From NCBI RefSeq assembly GCF_902459655.1, contig NZ_CABPSB010000029.1, forward strand, positions 1 to 48,793: 48,793 nucleotides of DNA, in the 5' to 3' direction. The translations under genes and the position numbers were made by a program. Positions 43,007 to 48,793 of the stretch are shown here, piece by piece (the first letter of the stretch is position 1; every line of letters starts with the position of its first letter). The notes below the pieces were generated by a model. That model was not told the DNA's origin. It did no database searches and saw only the letters and a list, made by a program, of their open reading frames with translations. Source of the DNA: Pandoraea anhela (GTDB lineage Bacteria > Pseudomonadota > Gammaproteobacteria > Burkholderiales > Burkholderiaceae).

Positions 43007-43294
43007 ATGAAGAACATTGTCGCAACGCTTCTTTTCGTCACAGCTACCTTGTCCGGCTGCGAAGAAGCAACGCACAAGCCTATCGCAGGCACCTATGCCG
43101 ATAAAGACGGCTCCATGCTTGTGTTCGAACGCGGCAAGGTAAAAGTGCCTGGCATTGCCCACCGAGAAGCAGTTTTCACTGTGAGCGGCAACATCCTGAA
43201 GTTCAAGTTTTCTGATGGATATCCGGTTGAGGCTACGGTTAGCGGTGATAGCTTCACGACAAACTACGGCTACGTGTATAAAAAGGTGCATTGA
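43007..43294 (+). CDS. Lipoprotein upstream of trbL-like gene (TrbK position)
   Basis: The 95-residue protein has a lipoprotein signal peptide with lipobox LSGC (lipidated Cys at residue 18), then a small beta-rich domain (GTYADKDGSMLVFERGKVKV ... NYGYVYKKVH). The ATG follows GAGG at 7 bases. It ends two bases before the TrbL-like ATG. In IncP plasmids the small lipoprotein TrbK, the entry-exclusion factor, is encoded just before trbL. Position and lipidation agree; sequence likeness to TrbK is not evident, so the function is inferred. Confidence 0.65.
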   Translation: MKNIVATLLFVTATLSGCEEATHKPIAGTYADKDGSMLVFERGKVKVPGIAHREAVFTVSGNILKFKFSDGYPVEATVSGDSFTTNYGYVYKKVH

Positions 43295-43296
43295 AC

Positions 43297-44769
43297 ATGA
43301 AGACTCTGGTGAAGGCGTTGCCCTCGGTGCTTCTGTTGATCGCGGCACAATGTGCCCTAGCTCAAAATGCGCCTGGTCTCACTGCGCTTGATGTGTCCGG
43401 GACCATTCGACAGGCAATACTTCCGTCGTTTGGCAAACTAAGCACACAGGCGATTTCTTGGCTCGTCGCGTTTGCAACGCTTCAGTTCTTCATCACGAAC
43501 TACAAGCTCTTGTTTGGAGATGGCGATCTGCAAACTGCGGTAGGAAAATTGGTCGGCGCGGTGGCTTGGGTGGGTTTTTGCCTTTACGTCATTGACAATG
43601 GGCCGCGCTTCATCTTGGGCGTTGGTGATCAGATGTTCGGGCTAGTTGGCGACATGCCCACGCCGGGTTCCATCATGCAGAATACATTCGGTCTAGCAGC
43701 AATTGCTGCGGCACTCGCCGTCGGTGTTGGTGCAATTCCGCTAGTCGGTGGCACGGCAGGAAATATCGTCGTTATCGTCATGCTTGTTGTTCTCGTAGTA
43801 GGACTGTACTTCGCTCTGAAAATATTCATGCTTCAGCTCGAACTCGGCCTTATCGCCATGTTGAGCCCCCTGAGCTTCTCGTTACTGGGGTTAAACACTC
43901 TTCGAGATCAGGGGATTGCGCCGTTCAAATCGCTACTTTCTCTCGTGTATCGGATCATCTTGGTTGGCGTGATTCTGGCTGCATTCAGTGGCGTTAGCGA
44001 TTTCCTGTCGTCATCCCTCAAATCAATCTCAGTGCAGCAGATCGTCACGGATGGGCTGGCGAATGCCATCGGTCCAATTGTGCAAGGCATCGGCGCGTAC
44101 GCGATGTTGGCGTTCCTGTTGTTTAAAAGCGATGCGCTCGCCAGCTCACTTGCCTCCGGAACAGCGTCATTGAGTCCTAGCGATTTCACTGCCGCAGCGG
44201 CGGCGGGGGCTGCAGCAGGAGCTGCTGCTGCGACGGGTGGGGCTGCTGCAGTTTCCTCTGCGGGCAAGGCCCCCAAGTCGATGGCTAAGTTCGTGGACAA
44301 GCTCTTGGGTGGCGGTGGTTCGATCCAAAACGTTTCCCCTACGGGGCGTGCTGGCGAGGCGCCGGTATTCACACCACCGACCGCCCCCTCCCTGTCTGTC
44401 GGAGCTCATGCCTCGAACGATATGCCGCTCACCTCACCGCCGAGTCAGCCGGAATCCAGTGCTGCTGGAGGGCTAGAAAAAAGCAATGTCGCTTCGGGTC
44501 GGTACGGAACCGATCCCGGAGATGTCAGCCCAAAGGAATCTGTTCGAGCCGATGCTCCCAAAACTTCTGGGTCTGCGGCTGGCGCGGCAATTGGCGGGCA
44601 GCAAGAGCAACTCGGATCAACAAAGCTGGAAGACAAGTTAGAAAAGCTCGTCGACCATCTCGGCCAATCCAACAAACCGAGTGCTGGCCAGCATCTGCGA
44701 GAGCTAGACCAGCGTCTAGCGCACGACAAGGCAACGACGGGAGTCTCCATCAGTTCTCATCACGACTGA
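43297..44769 (+). CDS. TrbL/VirB6-like type IV secretion inner-membrane channel protein
   Basis: This 490-residue protein starts MKTLVKALPSVLLLIAAQCA, a signal-like segment. Next come about six membrane helices (for example WLVAFATLQFFITNYKLL, AGNIVVIVMLVVLVVGLYFA, LVYRIILVGVILAAFSGV) with the LELGLIAMLSPLSF loop typical of TrbL. The last 190 residues are Ala/Gly/Pro/Ser-rich and end with a charged coiled segment (KLEDKLEKLVDHLGQ). TrbL is the polytopic subunit that lines the T4SS inner-membrane channel. No other mating-channel gene is in the window, so it cannot act alone. It is coupled to the lipoprotein gene upstream. Confidence 0.82.
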   Translation: MKTLVKALPSVLLLIAAQCALAQNAPGLTALDVSGTIRQAILPSFGKLSTQAISWLVAFATLQFFITNYKLLFGDGDLQTAVGKLVGAVAWVGFCLYVIDNGPRFILGVGDQMFGLVGDMPTPGSIMQNTFGLAAIAAALAVGVGAIPLVGGTAGNIVVIVMLVVLVVGLYFALKIFMLQLELGLIAMLSPLSFSLLGLNTLRDQGIAPFKSLLSLVYRIILVGVILAAFSGVSDFLSSSLKSISVQQIVTDGLANAIGPIVQGIGAYAMLAFLLFKSDALASSLASGTASLSPSDFTAAAAAGAAAGAAAATGGAAAVSSAGKAPKSMAKFVDKLLGGGGSIQNVSPTGRAGEAPVFTPPTAPSLSVGAHASNDMPLTSPPSQPESSAAGGLEKSNVASGRYGTDPGDVSPKESVRADAPKTSGSAAGAAIGGQQEQLGSTKLEDKLEKLVDHLGQSNKPSAGQHLRELDQRLAHDKATTGVSISSHHD

Positions 44770-44832
44770 GCAGGCATAGCGCGATACCTTGTAGCGGATC
44801 CCCATAACAACTCACCTATCGGTGTCTGATTC

Positions 44833-45123
44833 ATGGACGATCCGCTGCGAGCGTCCAATTACTGCCCTACCAAGAGCCCTCGTATGCGCGAATATCGTCT
44901 CCGAATCGTGCGAGAAATCGCCACGTGTGCCTGCGACCGCTGCCGACGACAGTTGTCCGCCGAGCAACCAGGTGAGTGGCAAGAACGCATATCCCTTGAC
45001 CATTGCTGCGGCTTCGACTCTGTGTTCGGGGACGGAAACACGGTGAGTCTCGACCTGTGCCAACATTGCTTGCGAGAGGTGTTGGGGCAGTGGCTACGCA
45101 TTTCACCGCCGGACGATTCTTGA
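44833..45123 (+). CDS. Small zinc-ribbon protein, plasmid-type
   Basis: The 96-residue protein has two Cys pairs, CACDRCRRQL near residue 37 and LDLCQHC near 78, around a beta-rich core (ISLDHCCGFDSVFGDGNTVS) and ends LGQWLRISPPD. This order is common in small zinc-ribbon proteins of plasmids and islands, whose role is unknown. An alternative start at the ATG at 44884 (MREYRLRIVREI) is possible; no good ribosome-binding site decides. It lies just before the predicted vegetative origin. Confidence 0.6.
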   Translation: MDDPLRASNYCPTKSPRMREYRLRIVREIATCACDRCRRQLSAEQPGEWQERISLDHCCGFDSVFGDGNTVSLDLCQHCLREVLGQWLRISPPDDS

Positions 45124-45283
45124 AATACCGATCCCCCGGCAATCGCTGACGCATGCCGAGCGACGAATTCAACTCGATTGAATCCGAAGAACCTCTGCAG
45201 CCAACGAAAGTCCATTGGCGCTCGCAGTGGGGGACCGTGAAGCCCCCCTCGCAACCGGAGAGGTGCCTTAGCTGGCAATGGAT

Positions 45284-45565
45284 TATCCACAGGGCAGTAA
45301 CGGTTATAGTAGGTTAGATATAGGTTAACGTAAAAAATTACGCGAAAAATCAATATAAATCAATGTCTTACGAAGCAACCCCGGAACACCGTGCCGTGAA
45401 AGCGGAATGCCATGCCGTGAAGGTGGAATCTGGTGCCGTATTCCGCGGAACGCCATGCCGTGTAGTTGGCGACGTTATCCACATCAATCAGCGTCTGATC
45501 CGTTACAGCAAGCCTTAGGCAAATTGTTGGTTGAGGACCAGGGAAGACGGAATGCTATGCCGTGG
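45284..45565. other. Predicted vegetative replication origin (oriV)
   Basis: The segment has two perfect DnaA boxes TTATCCACA (45284-45292 and 45475-45483), an AT-rich stretch (45298-45366, including two TAGGTTA-like repeats), and five iterons. It directly follows the stop of the TrfA-type initiator gene. This is the standard set for an iteron-controlled theta replicon: initiator binding to iterons, DnaA recruitment, melting of the AT-rich part. Confidence 0.8.
45383..45565 (+). repeat. Iterons, consensus GGAAYGCCATGCCGTGA
   Basis: Four 17-bp copies start at 45383, 45404, 45425 and 45447, spaced 21, 21 and 22 bases, so they face the same DNA side. They read GGAACACCGTGCCGTGA, GGAATGCCATGCCGTGA, GGAATCTGGTGCCGTAT and GGAACGCCATGCCGTGT. 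A fifth, GGAATGCTATGCCGTGG, lies apart at 45549-45565 next to the initiator gene stop. The spacing and likeness identify initiator-binding iterons. Confidence 0.85.
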
Positions 45566-45566
45566 T

Positions 45567-46421
45567 CTACCCAACCGGACTGTATCGCGTCCATTGGACC
45601 ATCGCTCCCTCCCTGTAGAACTGATGATCGATGAGGATCTTCAGTCGCTCCAATTCACAAAGTGCTTCACTCAACGCCTCACGGAATTTTCGCGTAGGAG
45701 ACGCATAGCCGCACAGCCTCTTCAGGCTCTCGACGGAAACGCGATGAGGAATGCTCGGGGCGTGGGTGGAGGCATAGCACTGAAGCCACTTGGACAAATC
45801 CACACGATGCTCGATCAACTTTCGCTTAGCCACATCAACAAAGGCATATTCGTTGTTTGAAAAGAGCACCCTCACCCTGGCCCCTATGGTGAACTCCCAC
45901 ATCCCTGTTTGATTGTCCTGCGTCCACTCGGCGATCAGGGACAGGTTGGCCGTGTACCTCTTCGTCTTGATATGCAGCGTACCCGTGGTTAGGCGTTTGA
46001 ACGATCCATCTAACCATGCATACGCAGACTTACCGAAAGACCCGTTCTTCCCCGGCGCCCAACCAAGATCGCGCAAAAATTGGGCCCGGTCGCATTTGAC
46101 TGAATGATTGAGGTCCACACCTTGCGCGTAGCGGAGAGCCAACATAAACACGTCTTGATCCCCCATGTCGAACTGCTTGCCGCTGAATCTCACCTCAAAA
46201 CCTTCGGGCGAAGGCAACAACGCATCGTCATGCATTTTCCGCAGCCCGCGCGGAATAGGAGCAAATAGCGGCGTGCGCGCTATGTAGTTGGGAATCGCAC
46301 TGGCGTCCTCCTCAGGAAAAAGAGGCAACTGCCCTCCGGCTTTCGTCACCGCATCAACACGCGCTTGCACTCGCTCCGCTCTTGGCCGGAGCTTCTCAAT
46401 CAATGAGTCGAGCGTCGACAT
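45567..46421 (-). CDS. TrfA-family plasmid replication initiator
   Basis: The protein has 284 residues from the ATG at 46421, which has GAGG about 9 bases upstream. The TrfA pattern is clear: IPNYIARTPLFAPIPRGLRK near residue 45, FSGKQFDMGDQDVFMLALRY, FLRDLGWAPGKNGSFGKSAY and the Trp-rich SFKRLTTGTLHI segment, ending in a winged-helix part. Such initiators bind iterons and load the host helicase. The iteron origin lies just downstream. It is preceded by a small HTH gene in one operon. It shows that the element was, or can be, a plasmid. Confidence 0.87.
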   Translation of the reverse strand: MSTLDSLIEKLRPRAERVQARVDAVTKAGGQLPLFPEEDASAIPNYIARTPLFAPIPRGLRKMHDDALLPSPEGFEVRFSGKQFDMGDQDVFMLALRYAQGVDLNHSVKCDRAQFLRDLGWAPGKNGSFGKSAYAWLDGSFKRLTTGTLHIKTKRYTANLSLIAEWTQDNQTGMWEFTIGARVRVLFSNNEYAFVDVAKRKLIEHRVDLSKWLQCYASTHAPSIPHRVSVESLKRLCGYASPTRKFREALSEALCELERLKILIDHQFYREGAMVQWTRYSPVG

Positions 46422-46432
46422 ATGGCCCGACC

Positions 46433-46648
46433 TCATTCGCCACCAAGAAATCTCGCTATATCTGACGTACGGAAATAAACACGCTTTCCAACCTTCAGTT
46501 TTGCCGCGTTGATCCTGGCGGACCAATCCGACTCCACATAAAGCCCCTGACGAAGGCCGTCTGCCGAACGGTCCAAGATCTTTGCCAAATGAGCCAAACT
46601 GAGCAGTGGACCGTACTGACTCATCAGAACCTCTTCAATCTTCAACAT
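46433..46648 (-). CDS. Small HTH protein upstream of the initiator gene
   Basis: The 71-residue protein starts behind GGAG at 9 bases. It contains LLSLAHLAKILDRSADGLRQ and ends VGKRVYFRTSDIARFLGGE, the arrangement of AlpA/excisionase-like or plasmid-associated winged helices (helix-turn-helix then a KxGKRVYFxTSDIAxFL strand-helix). Only 11 bases separate it from the initiator gene, so both are co-transcribed. It may repress the rep operon or act as a directionality factor for the integrase. Confidence 0.65.
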   Translation of the reverse strand: MLKIEEVLMSQYGPLLSLAHLAKILDRSADGLRQGLYVESDWSARINAAKLKVGKRVYFRTSDIARFLGGE

Positions 46649-46740
46649 ACGTTGGACTCCGTTAAATTTCGAATCGAGAGATTGAAGAATCGCGCTTTGA
46701 TGCGTAGTATTCAGCCCATTAGGTTCCCAATTTGGTTGAC

Positions 46741-47778
46741 ATGACCGCTGTTGCCCCTATTAGAGCTTGGGACGAATGCGACCCGCAGCTCCGAGACGCT
46801 ATCGGCTCGCTTTCTACGGCCTGGGGATCGTATTCGGCGCAGTCACGCAGGTATCCGATTTTCAAGTTGCTTCGTGAATTGATTGATCCTGCTTGGGCGA
46901 ACTTGTGCAGTCGATACGAGGCGCTAAACGCCCAGACGTTGAATATTGCGTGGATGCGGCATCGGCTCAAGGCGATGACGCTGGCCGAGCAAACGCGTTT
47001 CTCGGGTCTTGGGGGAACTACCTCGTTGAGCATCATCGCCCAGTGTTGCGGGCTAACGGCGCTTGATCAGTTCCTTCAGGAAGTTGCTCGCGAGGCAATG
47101 AAGAAATCGGCAGACGGGAAACTAGGCCGTCTCGAGCAATCGCTCGACAGCCTCCGGGAAGTCGCCATACGTTGCAGAGGCAAAACAACCAAGCGGAGAT
47201 CACTCGGGAAGTTCGGCAGAGTGGACCTACTGCATGGCATGAGCACATGCCGAAGCTGCGCCCAGCCAACTGAGCTAGCGGCGCATCTCACAGAAGCACA
47301 TGGAGCCCCACCCGAGGGCTCTAGGCTCAGCTCGATCTACTGCGAGACCCATAGCCCCCAAAAGGCAGGATCAAGCGCGACCAGGGCGAAGTACAAACAA
47401 GCGAAGAGAACTCAGAAAAGTTTCGAGACCGAACTAAAGCGACTAGAACACCAATATTGGGGGCATGCTGCCACTATGCGCGCGGAACATCCCTCCCCGA
47501 TCATTGATGAGTTTTTCCATCGGCTATCGGCATTGAAACGACTCAGTATTGACGATGAAGGTGGCACCTTGGCCACCGAGACTGAGGTACGCCTTCGCAG
47601 CGAGGCCCGAAAGCTCGTAGATCGACGAATGTCTGATCGAAAGAAAGAGATAGTGGTGCTACTGGCCAACGGCAAAAATCAACCCGAAATTGCAGTGGCG
47701 CTGGGACTAGGAAGCCGGCAGGCCATTTCGAAGGCACTGCAAACAATCCACCTCGACTATCGATTTGACATCAACTAG
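46741..47778 (+). CDS. Hypothetical regulator with zinc-binding segment and C-terminal HTH
   Basis: This 345-residue protein starts at ATG 46741, or at TTG 46732, 8 bases after AGG. The N-terminal half is helical. Residues about 170-210 have a Cys/His cluster (MSTCRSCAQPTELAAHLTEAHG ... YCETH split over 45 residues) that could bind zinc. The last 50 residues (RRMSDRKKEIVVLLANGKNQ, then EIAVALGLGSRQAISKALQ) form a helix-turn-helix like LuxR or sigma-4 types. Divergent from the rep operon and convergent with the integrase, it may control element genes. I do not recognise a named family. Confidence 0.6.
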   Translation: MTAVAPIRAWDECDPQLRDAIGSLSTAWGSYSAQSRRYPIFKLLRELIDPAWANLCSRYEALNAQTLNIAWMRHRLKAMTLAEQTRFSGLGGTTSLSIIAQCCGLTALDQFLQEVAREAMKKSADGKLGRLEQSLDSLREVAIRCRGKTTKRRSLGKFGRVDLLHGMSTCRSCAQPTELAAHLTEAHGAPPEGSRLSSIYCETHSPQKAGSSATRAKYKQAKRTQKSFETELKRLEHQYWGHAATMRAEHPSPIIDEFFHRLSALKRLSIDDEGGTLATETEVRLRSEARKLVDRRMSDRKKEIVVLLANGKNQPEIAVALGLGSRQAISKALQTIHLDYRFDIN

Positions 47779-47808
47779 GCATCACCGCTCGCAGTGGCCA
47801 TGTGATCG

Positions 47809-48708
47809 CTACGCCTTCAGTTTGTCGAGCTTGGCCACCAAATCCTCTGCCCGTAGGTGCGTATACCGCTTGAGCATTTGCATTGACTTGTGGCCACTGA
47901 TTGCTGCCACCTCCTGGTCACTCAATCCAGCTTCCACCAAACGACTTACTGCTTCGTGACGCAGGTCGTGGAAGCGAAAGTCTGAACAGCCAGCCGCTCG
48001 CTTGATATCGAGCCAAACCTTGTTGAAATTGTAGGGGCGACGCACCTCGTCTCTCCCCGGTTCCCCGAAGAAGATCAAATCTGTACCAACTGGGCGAACG
48101 GGATTGGCGAGTGCCTGCTCAAACAAATTCGTCGCCTCAACAGTGAGCGGCACAGTACGCGGCATTGTGTTCTTGGTCTCTATCAGGCGCACCACACGCT
48201 TGACCATATCGACTTGTGAGCGACGCAGCGTAACAATTTCGGACGAGCGCATCCCCGTTTCAACTGCTATGCGGACAATCCAACGCAGCATCGGGTTTGA
48301 GTGGGCATCCACTGCAGCAAACAGTCGAACCTCCTCCCCCGGATCAAGACGACGGGTTCGGCCAGGACCTGGAGCCGGGCGCCTGACATTCAAAACTGGG
48401 TTGTAGGTTAACCCCAAGCCCCACTCTTTCACGGCAACAGTGAAGAGATGCCCCAGAAGTGCCAACTCAAGGCGAACGGTGTTGGGAGCTCGAGGAACAG
48501 GCTTCCCCAAAGCATCTTTCCGATCTTCTCCAGATAGCCGCTTGTCACGGTATTGAGCAACGAGCTCCGCGCTGATTGCCGCTAACGAATACTTGCCAAA
48601 GTACGCAGTCAGAGGGGCCGCACGCTTGTGCTCCCCAGTCTGAGTCATCGGGCGTTTTGTCGACGTCACTTCGGCGAGATATCTCTGGATTGCCTTCTCG
48701 AACGTCAA
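47809..48708 (-). CDS. Tyrosine recombinase (phage-type integrase), N-terminus apparently lost
   Basis: The catalytic set is complete: Arg154 in VETGMRSSEIVTLR, His247 and Arg250 in FHDLRHEA, His273 in ISGHKSM and Tyr282 in KRYTHL. A core-binding domain (FEKAIQRYLAEVT and following) precedes them. Integrases of this type normally carry another 50-65 residues with an arm-binding domain before this point. Here the open frame continues only seven codons upstream of the TTG at 48708 and then meets a TAG in what looks like the end of an insertion sequence. The 5' part thus seems cut off. The remaining protein may bind the core site poorly or not at all. Confidence 0.85.
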   Translation of the reverse strand: MTFEKAIQRYLAEVTSTKRPMTQTGEHKRAAPLTAYFGKYSLAAISAELVAQYRDKRLSGEDRKDALGKPVPRAPNTVRLELALLGHLFTVAVKEWGLGLTYNPVLNVRRPAPGPGRTRRLDPGEEVRLFAAVDAHSNPMLRWIVRIAVETGMRSSEIVTLRRSQVDMVKRVVRLIETKNTMPRTVPLTVEATNLFEQALANPVRPVGTDLIFFGEPGRDEVRRPYNFNKVWLDIKRAAGCSDFRFHDLRHEAVSRLVEAGLSDQEVAAISGHKSMQMLKRYTHLRAEDLVAKLDKLKA

Positions 48709-48745
48709 TCGCTCAGATGTATTGACCTAGCAAAACCTGCACAGG

Positions 48746-48793
48746 TTAAGCGGCTAAAGCGAATGCCTCGGCCGGGGTCTTCATCTTTAGCGC
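48746..48793 (-). mobile_element. C-terminal end of an IS30-like transposase, continues outside
   Basis: The minus-strand frame entering from the right edge reads ALKMKTPAEAFALAA and stops at 48746-48748. IS30-family transposases end with a RPRKxLxxKTPAExx-type motif, which this resembles. The bases between the stop and the integrase (about 48721-48745, including CAGGTTTTGC on the minus strand) would then be the IS terminal repeat. Only 16 codons are visible, so the family is tentative. Confidence 0.5.

Noticed and set aside
44822-45046. Alternative frame overlapping the zinc-ribbon gene
   Set aside because: Ser/Ala/Pro-rich sequence without pattern, against two well-placed Cys pairs in the other frame.
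46741-47778. Possibility that this gene is a relaxase
   Set aside because: No three-His metal motif or catalytic Tyr context is visible; the C-terminus is a helix-turn-helix.
48745-48757. KorB-operator-like TTAAGCGGCTAAA at the right edge
   Set aside because: It differs from the TTTAGCSGCTAAA consensus at one base but lies inside the last codons of a transposase-like gene and not in a promoter, so chance is more likely.

Overview
The window looks like a chromosome segment of a high-GC betaproteobacterium of the Burkholderiales. Support comes from the gene families (GlxA, AAHS, ACS and Bcr/CflA transporters, a CYP116B-type P450, an EAL protein with a CSS-motif sensor, two chemotaxis receptors) and from the GC-rich codon use. 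Pandoraea or a close relative is my best guess, but no rRNA or other marker gene fixes the genus. It splits into two parts: about 32.7 kb of host chromosome, and from about 32.7 kb to the right edge an integrated mobile element with visibly lower and more variable GC.

Host part (1-32.7 kb). Left to right: a glycine-rich exported protein cut by the window edge; a GlxA-type regulator divergent from a short-chain dehydrogenase; a DEAD-box helicase; a beta-hydroxyacid dehydrogenase; an orphan peptide-type ABC substrate-binding protein; a phosphopantetheinyl-transferase-like gene behind a near-perfect Fur box; an IclR regulator divergent from a self-sufficient P450-reductase fusion; two MFS transporters; a probable small RNA whose hairpin loop is an anti-Shine-Dalgarno sequence; a proline-rich lipoprotein; an EAL phosphodiesterase; a LysR regulator divergent from a CoA-transferase followed by a strongly structured 3' region; two chemotaxis receptors with sigma-28-like promoters around a GFA-family protein; an asparaginase-GntR operon divergent from an MFS transporter; and a LysR regulator divergent from a Tat-exported agmatine-deiminase-like enzyme.

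Mobile element (about 32.7 to beyond 48.8 kb). Its left end is the 3' half of a tRNA gene (minus strand, CAT anticodon loop). At the right lies a tyrosine recombinase that appears to have lost its N-terminus to an IS30-like insertion sequence. Between them are cargo and plasmid functions. Cargo: gene remnants, a HEPN-domain protein, an unknown protein, a DUF6602/PD-(D/E)XK-like protein, a DUF2971 protein, small exported or membrane proteins and a DEDDh exonuclease. Plasmid functions: a TraJ/MobC-like gene, an origin of transfer with RP4 architecture, two tandem TraK-like genes, a lipoprotein directly followed by a TrbL/VirB6-like gene, and an iteron origin (two perfect DnaA boxes, an AT-rich stretch, five 17-bp iterons) next to a TrfA-family initiator.

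The striking point is what is absent. No relaxase, coupling protein, transfer ATPase or other T4SS gene is visible, yet oriT, its accessory proteins, one T4SS channel subunit with an adjacent lipoprotein, and a replicon are present. I read this as a mobilizable satellite that uses a helper conjugative plasmid with an IncP-like transfer system. It would be analogous in logic, not homology, to SGI1, which carries its own replicon and substitute T4SS subunits. This is inference; the individual parts are seen in the sequence with the confidence given per entry.
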